Shown: positions 16,792 through 25,992, numbered from the stretch's first letter. The stretch: 64,000 nt of DNA from Arthrobacter sp. SW1 (GCF_001766675.1 NZ_MJLT01000012.1:310001-374000); one strand, 5' to 3'. Program-made: numbers and translations. Notes: a model not told the origin generated them from the letters alone.

Positions 16792-18618
16792 ATGGGCGAC
16801 CTGGCGCGACTGCCGCTGCTTGAGAAGGCACCCACTACGCACGCACGCCTCCTGGCCTGGGTTGAGGAAGTCGCAGAACTTACCCAGCCCGACCGCATCC
16901 ACTGGGTGGATGGGAGTGAAGGCGAATACAAGACCCTGACCGAGGAACTCGTCGCAGCCGGCACCCTGAAGCCGCTGAACCCGGAGACTTTCCCGAACTC
17001 CTTCGCGGCGTTCTCCGATCCGGCGGACGTGGCCCGCGTCGAGGAGCAGACCTTCATCTGCTCCGAGAACGAACGCGACGCCGGCTTCACCAACAACTGG
17101 ATGGCCCCGGCCGAGATGAAGCAGAAGCTGCGCGGCCTGTTCGCCGGCTCCATGCGCGGCCGCACCATGTACGTCATCCCCTTCGTCATGGGACACCTCG
17201 ACGCCGAGGATCCCAAGTTCGGTGTTGAGATCACCGACTCCGCCTACGTTGTCGCCTCGATGCGCATCATGGCCCGCATCGGCAGCGACGTGCTCAAGCG
17301 CATTACCGAAACCGACGCGTTCTTTGTCCCCGCCCTGCACTCCGTAGGTGCTCCGCTGGAGCCCGGGCAGAAGGACGTTGCCTGGCCCTGCAGCCCGGAG
17401 AAGTGGATTGTGCACTTCCCGGAAGAGCGCTCCATCTGGTCCTTCGGTTCCGGTTACGGCGGAAACGCCCTGCTCGGCAAGAAGTGCTACGCCCTGCGCA
17501 TTGCGTCCGTCATGGCCCGTGACGAAGGCTGGCTGGCCGAGCACATGCTCATCCTCAAGCTGACCTCGCCCGAGCAGAAGGTCTACCACGTGGCAGCGGC
17601 CTTCCCGTCCGCCTGCGGCAAGACCAACTTGGCCCTCCTGGACCCCACCATCAAGGGCTGGAAGGCCGAAACCCTCGGTGACGACATCAACTGGATGCGC
17701 TTCGGCAAGGAAGGCGAACTCCGCGCCGTCAACCCCGAGGCCGGCCTGTTCGGCGTCGCTCCCGGCACCGGCTGGGGCACCAACCCCAACGCCATGCGCG
17801 CCATCGCCAAGGGCAACAGCATCTTCACCAACGTTGCCCTGACCGACGACGGCGGTGTCTGGTGGGAGGGCATGACGGAGGAAACCCCGGCGCACCTCAT
17901 CGACTGGCAGGGCAACGACTGGACCCCCGAGTCCGGCCGCCCCGCAGCCCACCCGAACTCCCGCTTTTGCACCCCGATCGACCAGATCGACATGCTGGCC
18001 GAGGAATACTTCGCTCCGGAAGGCGTGAAGGTTGACGCCATCCTGTTCGGCGGCCGCCGCAAGACCACCATCCCGCTGGTCACCGAAGCCCGCGACTGGT
18101 CCAACGGCATCTTCATGGGCTCCACCCTGTCCTCCGAGACCACGGCTGCCGCCGCCGGCGCCGTCGGTGTTGTCCGCCGCGACCCCATGGCCATGCTGCC
18201 GTTCATCGGCTACGACGCAGGTGACTACCTGAACCACTGGGTGAACCTGTCCGCCAAGGCCAACCCGGAGAAGCTGCCGAAGATCTTCCTGGTCAACTGG
18301 TTCCGCCGCACGGCCGAGGGCGGCTTCGCCTGGCCCGGCTTCGGGGACAACTCCCGCGTCCTCAAGTGGGCCATCGAGCGCATCGAAGGCAAGGCCGGCG
18401 CCGTGGAGACCCCCATCGGCTTCGTTCCCACGGGCGACTCCATCGACCTGGAAGGCCTGGACATGACTCCGGCCGAGGTTGAAGCCGCTGTCCGCGTGGA
18501 CGCCGCCGAGTGGCAGACCGAACTGGCATCCATCGAGGAATGGTTCGCGAAGTTCGGCGAGTCCCTTCCGGCTGCGCTCCAGGCAGAGCTTGACGGCCTG
18601 AAGGCACGCCTGGCCTGA
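16792..18618 (+). CDS. pckG: Phosphoenolpyruvate carboxykinase (GTP)
   Basis: A 608-residue GTP-dependent PEPCK, full length for the family. It converts oxaloacetate plus GTP to PEP, CO2 and GDP, the first committed step of gluconeogenesis. The P-loop is FPSACGKTN with the reactive Cys275 and Lys277, and the R-loop/metal regions are intact. ATG 16792 follows GAAGGGA. The gene is monocistronic: a CRP-like site lies upstream and a 25-bp hairpin follows the stop. Confidence 0.97.
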   Translation: MGDLARLPLLEKAPTTHARLLAWVEEVAELTQPDRIHWVDGSEGEYKTLTEELVAAGTLKPLNPETFPNSFAAFSDPADVARVEEQTFICSENERDAGFTNNWMAPAEMKQKLRGLFAGSMRGRTMYVIPFVMGHLDAEDPKFGVEITDSAYVVASMRIMARIGSDVLKRITETDAFFVPALHSVGAPLEPGQKDVAWPCSPEKWIVHFPEERSIWSFGSGYGGNALLGKKCYALRIASVMARDEGWLAEHMLILKLTSPEQKVYHVAAAFPSACGKTNLALLDPTIKGWKAETLGDDINWMRFGKEGELRAVNPEAGLFGVAPGTGWGTNPNAMRAIAKGNSIFTNVALTDDGGVWWEGMTEETPAHLIDWQGNDWTPESGRPAAHPNSRFCTPIDQIDMLAEEYFAPEGVKVDAILFGGRRKTTIPLVTEARDWSNGIFMGSTLSSETTAAAAGAVGVVRRDPMAMLPFIGYDAGDYLNHWVNLSAKANPEKLPKIFLVNWFRRTAEGGFAWPGFGDNSRVLKWAIERIEGKAGAVETPIGFVPTGDSIDLEGLDMTPAEVEAAVRVDAAEWQTELASIEEWFAKFGESLPAALQAELDGLKARLA

Positions 18619-18626
18619 CGGCAAAC

Positions 18627-18680
18627 GTACGACGGCGGCCCCGCACCTTTCGCTGGAAAGGTGCGGGGCCGCCGTCGTAC
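18627..18680. terminator. 25-bp perfect hairpin between pckG and the Rrf2 gene
   Basis: Exact 25-base arms (18627-18651, 18656-18680) surround a GCTG loop. It begins 9 bases after the pckG stop, at a convergent junction, so it can end transcription from both sides. No real U-tract follows on either strand, which is unusual for a classical intrinsic terminator. Confidence 0.75.
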
Positions 18681-18759
18681 TGCTGTGTTCGCTAGTTGGC
18701 GAGCCAGATGTCCGGACCGAAGACCTCGTAATGGATCCGCGTTGCCGGGATGCCGGCCC

Positions 18760-19227
18760 TCAGGACCCGTTCGCGCCCTGCAGCTCCGGTCGCAGGCCGA
18801 TGGTCCGGAAGACCGGCTCCATCTGGCGCTCGTGGGGGAGGGCGGAAATCATGATGCCGTCGAGTTCGCGGTAAAAGACCTCGCGGGCGCGCGCCAAGGC
18901 GTGCCGCAGCCCGCATTCGGTAACGAGGGGGCAGTTGCCGTTGGGACTCTGGCATTCGGCCAGGTCCTGCCGGCTGTCGAGCTCGCGCAGGAGCTGCCCT
19001 ACCGTCGCCCGGCGCCCGGCAGCGGTCAAGCGGGAGCCGCCGTTCCTGCCGCGTTCGACGGCGATCAGTCCCAGCGCGCGCAGCTTCGCCAGGGCCTTGC
19101 TCACGTGGTTGTAAGGCGTCCCGACGGCGTCCGCGACGGCCTGCGTGGTGAGCAACATGCCGTCAGGCGCCGCAGCCAGCACCAGCATGGCGCGCAGGCT
19201 CACATCCGCGAACGCGTTGATCTTCAT
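18760..19227 (-). CDS. Rrf2-family regulator, NsrR-like (Fe-S)
   Basis: A 155-residue Rrf2 protein: a winged helix at residues 1-75 and a C-terminal cluster of three Cys at 92, 99 and 105, the arrangement that holds an Fe-S cluster in NsrR/RirA-type sensors. It probably represses nitric-oxide or iron/redox genes and responds through cluster damage. It is the third gene after the phosphomannomutase and a hypothetical gene, 24 bases downstream of the latter. No Hmp-type target gene is near. The assignment to NsrR itself is a family inference. Confidence 0.82.
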   Translation of the reverse strand: MKINAFADVSLRAMLVLAAAPDGMLLTTQAVADAVGTPYNHVSKALAKLRALGLIAVERGRNGGSRLTAAGRRATVGQLLRELDSRQDLAECQSPNGNCPLVTECGLRHALARAREVFYRELDGIMISALPHERQMEPVFRTIGLRPELQGANGS

Positions 19228-19251
19228 GCAAACAAGCCCAGCCGGCGGGCG

Positions 19252-19689
19252 TCAGCCCACCCAGACGGCGGCTTCGTGGCCGTCCGCCTCCACCGGACGG
19301 AACGCGAAGCCTTCGGCTGTGACGTCATAGGGCACCACGGCAGCCATCAGGCCGCCGCTGCGGTGCTCGGCCGCCGCGTGGATTCCGTCCGTGCCGTGCT
19401 CGGGGAGCGTGACATCGCTGGCGAACGCCACTGCCTTGTAGCCGTCGCGGCCCTGGCGCAGCAGTTCGATGACATCGGCGAGCATCGACTCGGCGTCGAT
19501 GTTCCCGTCGGCATCCGGCTCGCCCGGCGAGATCATCACCAGGCGCAGCTCGCCGTCGTCAGCCAGGGTCACTCCGAACGGAAGGAAACCGCCGTTCTGC
19601 TCCATGTGTTCCTGGGCGGTGCCGAGCGCAGCGCCCAGGACCTCGCGGAGTTCACGGGAAATGGTTTCCTGGGGGAGCGGTTCAGTCAT
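19252..19689 (-). CDS. Conserved-looking hypothetical protein
   Basis: A 145-residue soluble protein that I do not recognise. It alternates predicted helices and strands: an N-terminal helix (PQETISRELREVLGAALG), a beta segment GELRLVMISPG and a late YKAVAFASDVTLPEHGTDG segment. The codon use matches its neighbours. It begins 10 bases after the phosphomannomutase stop, so the two are probably cotranscribed. No signal peptide or membrane helix is visible. Confidence 0.75.
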   Translation of the reverse strand: MTEPLPQETISRELREVLGAALGTAQEHMEQNGGFLPFGVTLADDGELRLVMISPGEPDADGNIDAESMLADVIELLRQGRDGYKAVAFASDVTLPEHGTDGIHAAAEHRSGGLMAAVVPYDVTAEGFAFRPVEADGHEAAVWVG

Positions 19690-19699
19690 TCCCTGGCCC

Positions 19700-21118
19700 T
19701 TAGCCGCGGACGATCGCCAGGACGCGGTCCCGGAGGGCGCCCATGGTCGCGGCGTCCTTGGCCTCGGCGTTCAGGCGCAGGAACGGTTCGGTGTTGGACG
19801 GGCGAAGGTTGAACCACCAGCTGCCGTCCTTCGCGGTGAAGGTGCTGCCGTCCATGTGGTCGATCTCGATGTCTTCGCCTTCGAAGTCGGCGCGGACCCG
19901 CTCGATCGCGGCGGCCTTGTCTTCGATCTCGGAGTTGATTTCGCCGGAGGACACGTACGGTTCGTACTGCCGGCCGAGCTCGGACAGCGGGCCATCCTGC
20001 TCGCCCAGGGCAGCCAGGACGTGCATGGCGGCCAGCATGCCGGTGTCCGCGTTCCAGAAATCGCGGAAATAGAAGTGGGCGGAGTGCTCACCGCCGAACA
20101 CCGCGCCTTCCTCGGCCATGACGGCCTTGATGAAGGAGTGCCCCACACGGGTGCGCACGGCGCGGCCGCCGTCCTCCGCGATCAGTTCCGGAACGGCCTT
20201 GGAGGTCAGCAGGTTGTGGATGATCACCGGAACGTCCTCGCCGGCGGCCTTGGCCCGGGCGATTTCGCGGCGGGCCACCATGCCGGTGATCGCCGAGGGG
20301 GAGACCGGGTCACCCTTTTCGTCGACGACGAAGCAGCGGTCCGCGTCGCCGTCGAACGCCAGGCCGATGTCCGCACCGTGCTCGACGACGGCGGCCTGCA
20401 GGTCGCGGAGGTTCTCCGGTTCAAGCGGGTTGGCCGGGTGGTTCGGGAAGGAACCATCCAGTTCGAAGTACAGCGGAACGATCTCGAACGGCAGGGCCGG
20501 CAGCAGGGCATCGCCAAGTACTGCGGGGGTGGTCAGGCCCGCCATGCCGTTTCCGGCGTCGACCACGATCTTCAGGGGGCGGGAGCCGCTGAGGTCCACC
20601 AGCTTGCGCAGGTATTCGGAGTAGTCCTTCAGGACGTCCCGCACTGCGATGGTGCCCGGGGCTTCGACCGCGGGGATGGTGCCTTCGTTGAGGTACTGCT
20701 CGGCGAGGGCCTGGATTTCCTTCAGGCCGGTTTCCGAGGAGATCGGCTGGGCGCCGGCCTTGGCCATCTTGATGCCGTTATACTGTGCCGGGTTGTGGCT
20801 GGCGGTGAACGTGGCACCGGCTGCGTTCAGTGCGCCGCAGGCGTAGTAGAGCTCGTCCGTGGAGATCAGGTCCAGGAGCTGGACGTTGGCACCGCGGCGG
20901 GACGCGCCGTCGGCGAAGGCCTTGATGAATTCGGGGGAGGACGGGCGCATGTCCCCGCCCACCAGGACGGTTTCGCCGGCCAGGCCAAGGGTGTCGACAA
21001 AAGCGGCGCCGACGGCCTGCACGATTTCCGCGGTGATGGTCTCGCCGACGATGCCCCGGACGTCGTAGGCCTTGAAGGAAGCCGAGAGGTCGAAAGTGGT
21101 GTTCTGCTCGCTAGTCAC
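19700..21118 (-). CDS. Phosphomannomutase/phosphoglucomutase
   Basis: A 472-residue alpha-D-phosphohexomutase. The phosphoserine loop is TASHNP with Ser107, the Mg loop is DGDADR near residue 255, and the sugar-phosphate loop RPSNTEPFLR lies near the C-terminus. It interconverts mannose 1- and 6-phosphates (and probably glucose phosphates) for GDP-mannose and cell-envelope glycans. GTG 21118 is chosen because TAGGAT lies 7 bases upstream, a leaderless promoter, and because it gives the usual family length; the open frame extends further without support. Confidence 0.9.
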   Translation of the reverse strand: MTSEQNTTFDLSASFKAYDVRGIVGETITAEIVQAVGAAFVDTLGLAGETVLVGGDMRPSSPEFIKAFADGASRRGANVQLLDLISTDELYYACGALNAAGATFTASHNPAQYNGIKMAKAGAQPISSETGLKEIQALAEQYLNEGTIPAVEAPGTIAVRDVLKDYSEYLRKLVDLSGSRPLKIVVDAGNGMAGLTTPAVLGDALLPALPFEIVPLYFELDGSFPNHPANPLEPENLRDLQAAVVEHGADIGLAFDGDADRCFVVDEKGDPVSPSAITGMVARREIARAKAAGEDVPVIIHNLLTSKAVPELIAEDGGRAVRTRVGHSFIKAVMAEEGAVFGGEHSAHFYFRDFWNADTGMLAAMHVLAALGEQDGPLSELGRQYEPYVSSGEINSEIEDKAAAIERVRADFEGEDIEIDHMDGSTFTAKDGSWWFNLRPSNTEPFLRLNAEAKDAATMGALRDRVLAIVRG

Positions 21119-21125
21119 GCGCTCA

Positions 21126-21131
21126 ATCCTA
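21126..21131 (-). promoter_or_regulatory. Leaderless-type -10 box of the phosphomannomutase gene
   Basis: TAGGAT on the minus strand is followed by 7 bases and GTG 21118. No ribosome site lies between them. Confidence 0.55.
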
Positions 21132-21257
21132 CTGTGGCCGGGGTGCCGCATTCCCACCGGAAGCCCGTATGTGGAAAGTCTCCGCAAAGATGACGGATTG
21201 TCCACATAGCCGGAAATCCCGAAGGTGGCTGTCAGGGGCGGCTGGAATACTGAAACC

Positions 21258-23417
21258 ATGTCCCAGGAGCCATACACCGCAGAAATCACCCGCACCCGGC
21301 AGGAAGCCCTGCAGGTCCTCCGTGAGCTTGTCGGCAACCCCGCCGCGGACTTCCACGACGGGCAGTATGAGGCCATCGAGGCCCTCGTCGACGCCGGACG
21401 CCGCGCCCTGGTTGTCCAGCGCACCGGCTGGGGGAAATCGGCTGTGTACTTTGTTTCCTCGCTGCTGCTGCGGCGCCGCGGAGCCGGCCCCACGCTGATC
21501 GTCTCGCCGCTGCTGGCGCTCATGCGGGACCAGGTTGCGGCGGCTGCCCGTGCCGGCGTCCGCGCCGTGGCCATCAACTCCGCCAACCAGATGGAATGGG
21601 ATTCCGTCCAGGCCCAGCTTGCGGCCGATGAGGTGGATGTGCTGCTGGTATCCCCCGAGCGCTTGACCAACCCCTCCTTCCGGGAGAACCAGCTGCCGGA
21701 ACTGATCCGGCGCACCGGCCTGCTGGTGATCGATGAAGCGCACTGCATCTCTGACTGGGGCCATGACTTCCGGCCGGATTACCGGCGCATCGCGGACTTG
21801 ATCGGCAGGCTACCCGGCACCGTTCCTGTACTGGCCACCACCGCCACGGCCAACTCCCGGGTGGTCCACGACATCGAAGAGCAGCTCGGTGCGGGCGTGC
21901 TCACCATCCGCGGTCCGCTGGGCCGCGAATCCCTGAGGCTTGGCGTCCTGAACCTCGAGAACTCCCGGGACAGGCTCGGCTGGCTGCTGACGCACCTGTC
22001 CGATATGCCAGGCAGCGGCATCATCTATGCCCTTACGGTTTCGGCGGCCGAAGACACCGCACGGCTCCTGGCCGACGCCGGCCACAACGTCCTTGCCTAC
22101 ACCGGAAGGACCGATCCGGCGGACCGGGAACGCGCCGAACAGCAGCTCAAGGACAACCAAGTCAAGGCCCTCGTGGCCACCTCGGCCCTCGGCATGGGCT
22201 TCGACAAACCGGACCTTGGCTTCGTCATCCACCTCGGTGCTCCGTCGTCTCCCGTGGCCTATTACCAGCAGGTGGGCCGTGCCGGACGTGGTGCGGCCAA
22301 CGCCGATGTCCTGCTCCTGCCCGGCCGGGAAGACCGGGATATCTGGCAGTACTTCGCCACGGCTTCCATGCCGTCCGAGGAGAAGGCCAACGCTGTGCTG
22401 CAGACCCTCGGCGAGGCCGGAACTGCGTTGTCCACGGTCGCCCTCGAGGCCCGGGTGGATCTGCGCCGCACGCCTTTGGAGCTGCTGATGAAGGTCCTGG
22501 CCGTCGACGGCGCCGTGGACCGCGTCGGCGGTGGCTGGCGTGCCACCGGACAACCCTGGATCTACGATGCCGAACGGTATGCGCGGATCGCCGAAGCCCG
22601 GGTGGATGAGCAGGATTCAATGATCATCTACCAGGACACCGCCGGTTGCCGCATGGAGTACATCACGGCCGTCCTCGATGACGATTCGGCCCGTCCGTGC
22701 GGCCGTTGCGACAACTGTGCCGGCCGGTGGTTCCCGTCGGACATCGCCGCGGAGGCATCCGACGCCGCCGGCCGGACCCTGAACCGGGTTGGCGTCGCGG
22801 TGGAACCCCGCCTGCGGTGGCCGAGCGGCATGGACCGGCTCGGGGTGCCCGTCAAGGGCCGGATCAAAGCCGAGGAAGCCATGGCAGAGGGCCGTGCATT
22901 GGCCCGCCTGAGCGACCTTGGCTGGGGCGGTCCGCTGCGGGAACTGTTCGCGGCTGGTGCACCCGATCGCGAGGTGGACCCGGCCATGCTCCAGGCGTGC
23001 GTGCAGGTCCTGAAGGACTGGGCCGGCGGAAGCGCCGGCCCCGGCGCGTGGAGCGGCCAGCTGCGCCCGGCCGCCGTCGTCAGCCTTCCGTCCCGGGGCA
23101 AGCCGCTGCTGGTGGATTCCCTCGCCCGCGGGATCGCCGGCATCGGGCGCATGCCGTACCTCGGTCCGCTGCAGCTCCAGCACGGCGGGCCCACGGGTGG
23201 CCGCGGAGGCAACAGTGCCTACCGCCTGGCGGGAGTGTGGGAACGGATCGTCACGGGGCCGCAGCTGGAAGAAGCCCTCGCACCTCTCGCCGGCCAAAGC
23301 ATCCTCCTGGTCGACGACCTCCTGGATAGCCGTTGGAGCCTCACGGTCGCCGCCCGGGCACTCCGGCAGGCGGGTGCCGGTGCCGTATTGCCCTTGGTCC
23401 TGGCCCAGGCGGGCTGA
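21258..23417 (+). CDS. RecQ-family DNA helicase with C-terminal phosphoribosyltransferase-like domain
   Basis: A 719-residue protein. Helicase motif I is QRTGWGKS (Lys60), motif II is DEAH at 159, and the RecQ-type GHDFRPDYRRI and QVGRAGR motifs are intact. A four-Cys zinc site follows (about residues 463-486, ending CGRCDNC). No clear HRDC domain is seen. The last 150 residues instead resemble a ComF-type phosphoribosyltransferase, ending LLVDDLLDSRWSLT, where the acidic pair remains but the glycine-rich PRPP loop does not. ATG 21258 has AATACT six bases before it. It unwinds DNA in repair; the tail's role is unknown. Confidence 0.87.
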   Translation: MSQEPYTAEITRTRQEALQVLRELVGNPAADFHDGQYEAIEALVDAGRRALVVQRTGWGKSAVYFVSSLLLRRRGAGPTLIVSPLLALMRDQVAAAARAGVRAVAINSANQMEWDSVQAQLAADEVDVLLVSPERLTNPSFRENQLPELIRRTGLLVIDEAHCISDWGHDFRPDYRRIADLIGRLPGTVPVLATTATANSRVVHDIEEQLGAGVLTIRGPLGRESLRLGVLNLENSRDRLGWLLTHLSDMPGSGIIYALTVSAAEDTARLLADAGHNVLAYTGRTDPADRERAEQQLKDNQVKALVATSALGMGFDKPDLGFVIHLGAPSSPVAYYQQVGRAGRGAANADVLLLPGREDRDIWQYFATASMPSEEKANAVLQTLGEAGTALSTVALEARVDLRRTPLELLMKVLAVDGAVDRVGGGWRATGQPWIYDAERYARIAEARVDEQDSMIIYQDTAGCRMEYITAVLDDDSARPCGRCDNCAGRWFPSDIAAEASDAAGRTLNRVGVAVEPRLRWPSGMDRLGVPVKGRIKAEEAMAEGRALARLSDLGWGGPLRELFAAGAPDREVDPAMLQACVQVLKDWAGGSAGPGAWSGQLRPAAVVSLPSRGKPLLVDSLARGIAGIGRMPYLGPLQLQHGGPTGGRGGNSAYRLAGVWERIVTGPQLEEALAPLAGQSILLVDDLLDSRWSLTVAARALRQAGAGAVLPLVLAQAG

Positions 23418-23483
23418 CCGGCGTTCGGCCGGGCCCGGTCCGGCGTTGGGCCGGGCCCGGTCCGGCGTTGGGCCGGGCCCGTT
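23418..23483. repeat. Three tandem 22-bp GC-rich repeats after recQ
   Basis: Units 23418-23439, 23440-23461 and 23462-23483 follow CCGGCGTT(C/G)GGCCGGGCCCGGT with one or two changes, starting at the base after the recQ stop. Each unit contains the GGCCGGGCCCGG quasi-palindrome, so the array could fold as serial hairpins. Partial units continue to about 23518. Confidence 0.85.
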
Positions 23484-23539
23484 CGGCCGATCCCGATACG
23501 GCCGGGCCAGGCCGGCTGGCAACTCCGGAAAACGCAAAA

Positions 23540-23570
23540 GGCCCCGGTCCCTTCGAAAAGGGCCGGGGCC
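23540..23570 (-). terminator. Terminator of tRNA-Ser (GCU)
   Basis: A 14-bp stem with one G-U pair, GGCCCCGG..CCGGGGCC, lies 5 bases beyond the tRNA 3' end on the minus strand and is followed by TTTT. Confidence 0.8.
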
Positions 23571-23575
23571 AAACG

Positions 23576-23664
23576 CGGAGACGGGGGGATTTGAACCCCC
23601 GGTCGAGTTTAACCCCGACCCTTCATTAGCAGTGAAGTCCATTCGGCCGCTCTGGCACGTCTCC
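23576..23664 (-). tRNA. tRNA-Ser (anticodon GCU)
   Basis: An 89-base class II tRNA with acceptor GGAGACG/CGTCTCC, a long variable arm (GGGTCGGGGTTAAACTCGACC), T-arm GGTTCAAATCC, and anticodon loop CTGCTAA giving GCU, which reads AGC/AGU. CCA is not encoded. Confidence 0.97.
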
Positions 23665-23722
23665 AGTCGCTATTGCTAGCCCACCAAGGATACGCAGAAC
23701 ACGGCGTGCAGCGCAAAACGGG

Positions 23723-23770
23723 CCGGGCGGGGAAGGGAGCCACTGACTCGTGGCTTCCTTCCCCGCCCGG
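23723..23770 (-). terminator. Terminator of the siderophore-binding protein operon
   Basis: Two 21-base arms with a single G-U mismatch surround a 6-base loop, 18 bases after the stop of the second binding-protein gene; TTTT follows on the minus strand. Confidence 0.85.
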
Positions 23771-23788
23771 AACCGGCTGGAGCAGTGC

Positions 23789-24793
23789 TTACTTGACGGG
23801 CAGCTGCGGGTCCACGCCGTACGTTTCGGCAAGCTTGGTCAGCACGCCGTGGGCACCCTGGAGGCTGACGGAGGAAGCGAAGACGCGGTCGTCGGCCTGC
23901 AGTACCTGTCCCTTGAGGGTCTTCCACAGCGGGTTGGACATGAACTGCTTCATCTGGGCACGGGACTTGTCTCCCTCTTCGGTGTCCTGGCCGAAGGCGG
24001 AGGTGATGATCAGGCCTGCTTCGGCCTGGGTGATCTTCTCCTGGCTGAGCTCGACCAGGATCTTTTCCGTGGAGTCCGGCTGGCCCTTGGGGCGCGGGAT
24101 GCCGGCGTCCCTCATGATTTCGCCCAGGAAGGACTTGCTGGAGTAGAGGCGTGCGGTGTCTTCGCCAGCGAAGCGCACGTAGGAGTACGTCAGTTCAGGC
24201 TTCTTGGCCAGGATCGCGGCGCCAACCTTCTTGGCACGCTCCTGGTAGTCGGCGATCAGCTTTTCGGCTTCTTCCTTCTTGCCCAGGGCGTCGCCGAGCA
24301 TCACGATGTTCTGCTTCCAGGTGGGGCCGGTGGACTGGGAGAACAGAGTCGGAGCGATCTTGGAGAGCTGGCCGTAGAGGGCCTCGTGGCGGACCTTGGC
24401 GGAGACGATCAGGTCCGGCTTGGCGTCGAGGATCTTGTCCAGGCTCGGCTCGGCAAGGGCGCCCACGTTGCTGGCTTCCTTGGTCAGCGCCGAAACATCG
24501 CCAAGGTAGGCGGGGAAGCTCTCGTCGCCGTCGCGGTAGGTGGTGTAAGCCACCACCTGTGCACCGAGGGCAAGGGCGGCGTCGGTGTAGCTGGCGTCGA
24601 GGGTAGCTACACGGAGCGGTTTCTTCTCGATGGTGGTGCTGCCCATCGCGTGATCGATGGTCTTCGGGTAGCCTGCGTCGGCCGCGGCGGAAGACGGGGC
24701 GGCGCCGGTGGAACCACCGCAGGCGGTCAGGGCCAGCAGGGCCGTGGCAGCCGCGGCGCCGAGGGCTGCGCGGGAGATGCGGGAGAGGCTCAT
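23789..24793 (-). CDS. Iron-siderophore ABC transporter binding lipoprotein (copy 1)
   Basis: A 334-residue FecB/FepB-type periplasmic-binding protein with a signal peptide ending in lipobox LTAC (ACGGST), so it is anchored outside the membrane. Body motifs include AEPSLDKILDAKPDLIVS and TWKQNIVMLG. It captures ferric siderophore for the FecCD permeases encoded across the divergent promoter. It is a tandem paralogue of the gene upstream: by eye about three quarters of residues are identical. Only 48 bases separate them, so they form one operon. Confidence 0.92.
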   Translation of the reverse strand: MSLSRISRAALGAAAATALLALTACGGSTGAAPSSAAADAGYPKTIDHAMGSTTIEKKPLRVATLDASYTDAALALGAQVVAYTTYRDGDESFPAYLGDVSALTKEASNVGALAEPSLDKILDAKPDLIVSAKVRHEALYGQLSKIAPTLFSQSTGPTWKQNIVMLGDALGKKEEAEKLIADYQERAKKVGAAILAKKPELTYSYVRFAGEDTARLYSSKSFLGEIMRDAGIPRPKGQPDSTEKILVELSQEKITQAEAGLIITSAFGQDTEEGDKSRAQMKQFMSNPLWKTLKGQVLQADDRVFASSVSLQGAHGVLTKLAETYGVDPQLPVK

Positions 24794-24841
24794 GGAGGTG
24801 TGCTTTCGGTAGTTGGGGAACGGAGATTGTGGTGCTGCTTG

Positions 24842-25837
24842 TTACTTCGCGGGCAGGTGCGGGTCCACCCCGAAGTGCTCAGCCAGCTTGGTCAGTACGC
24901 CGTGGGCGCCCTGGATGCTGACGGAGGTGGCGATGACGCGGTCGTCCATTTCGAGGACCTCGCCCTTGAGGGTCTTCCAGAGCGGGTTGGACATGAACTT
25001 CTGCTTCAAGGCGATGGCCTTGTCGCCGCCGGAAGCCGTGGCAGAGGTGAGGATCAGGCCGGCGTCGGCGTCCATGATCTTCTCCTGCGAAAGCTCGGTA
25101 AAGATGGTTTCGGTGGAGTCCGGGGCGCCGGCCGGGCGCGCGATGCCTGCGTCCTTCATGATTTCGCCGAAGAAGGACTTCGTGCCGTAGAGGCGCGCGG
25201 TGTCCTCCCCGGAGAACCGCACGTAGGAGTACGTCAGTCCGGGCTTCTTGGCCAGGATGGCGGCGCCGACCTTCTTGGCGCGTTCCTGGTAGTCGGCGAT
25301 CAGCTTCTCGGCCAGCGGCTTCTTGTCCAGGGCTTCGCCGAGCATCACGATGTTCTGCTTCCAGGTGGGGCCGGTGCTCTCGGAGAAGATCGTGGGGGCG
25401 ATCTTGGAGAGTTGGCCGTAAAGGGCCTCGTGGCGGACCTTGGCGGACACAATAAGGTCCGGCTTGGCGTCGAGGATCTTGTCCAGGCTCGGTTCGGCGA
25501 GCGACCCGACGTCGACCGCGTCCTTGGTCTGGCCGCTGACATCGCCCAGATAGGCGGGGAAGCTCTTGTCGCCCTTGCGGTAGATGGTGTAACCGGCGAT
25601 TTCGGCGCCGAGGGCCAGGGCTGCGTCCGTATAACTGGTGTCGAGCGTGGCCACGCGGAGCGGCTTCTTCTCGATCGTGGTGCTACCCATCGCATGCTCG
25701 ATGGTCTTCGGGTACGCGGCGTCCGAGGCGGAGGGCGCCGTCGCGGCTCCGGTGGAACCGCCGCAGGCGGTGAGGGCCAGGAGGGCGGACACGGCAGCTG
25801 CGCCGAGGGCCGCGCGGGTGGAACGGGTGCGGGTCAT
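24842..25837 (-). CDS. Iron-siderophore ABC transporter binding lipoprotein (copy 2)
   Basis: A 331-residue paralogue of the downstream binding protein, with the same lipobox (TACGGST) and the same conserved blocks. Differences cluster around residues 85-110 and 265-280, so ligand preference may differ. ATG 25837 is chosen because it begins a normal lipoprotein signal; the frame is open further upstream without one. A DtxR-type box lies 62 bases upstream, so it is probably induced when iron is low. Confidence 0.92.
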   Translation of the reverse strand: MTRTRSTRAALGAAAVSALLALTACGGSTGAATAPSASDAAYPKTIEHAMGSTTIEKKPLRVATLDTSYTDAALALGAEIAGYTIYRKGDKSFPAYLGDVSGQTKDAVDVGSLAEPSLDKILDAKPDLIVSAKVRHEALYGQLSKIAPTIFSESTGPTWKQNIVMLGEALDKKPLAEKLIADYQERAKKVGAAILAKKPGLTYSYVRFSGEDTARLYGTKSFFGEIMKDAGIARPAGAPDSTETIFTELSQEKIMDADAGLILTSATASGGDKAIALKQKFMSNPLWKTLKGEVLEMDDRVIATSVSIQGAHGVLTKLAEHFGVDPHLPAK

Positions 25838-25898
25838 TGTGTACTTTCGCTTGTCGCCGGGGAGTGCCTGGGGCGGCGGTGCTGTCATGAACGGGTAG

Positions 25899-25917
25899 TA
25901 AGGCAAGGCTTGCCTTA
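25899..25917. promoter_or_regulatory. DtxR/IdeR-type iron box
   Basis: A perfect 19-base palindrome, TAAGGCAAG-G-CTTGCCTTA, matches 15 of 19 positions of the DtxR/IdeR consensus (TWAGGTTAGSCTAACCTWA). It lies in the gap between the two divergent halves of the siderophore uptake locus, so one site can repress both under iron sufficiency. Confidence 0.8.
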
Positions 25918-25992
25918 AGCGTCTTGCTAGACTGTAGCGGCGCGGAATAATTACGTGCAATTTTTCTTGCGTATTTTTCGAAAGGGTTACCG

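Noticed and set aside
16663..18624. 653-codon minus-strand frame opposite pckG
   Set aside because: Antisense of a clear PEP carboxykinase gene; no family features.
23418..23518. Possible CRISPR-like array
   Set aside because: Units are contiguous 22-mers without spacers and no cas genes are near; it is a simple tandem repeat.
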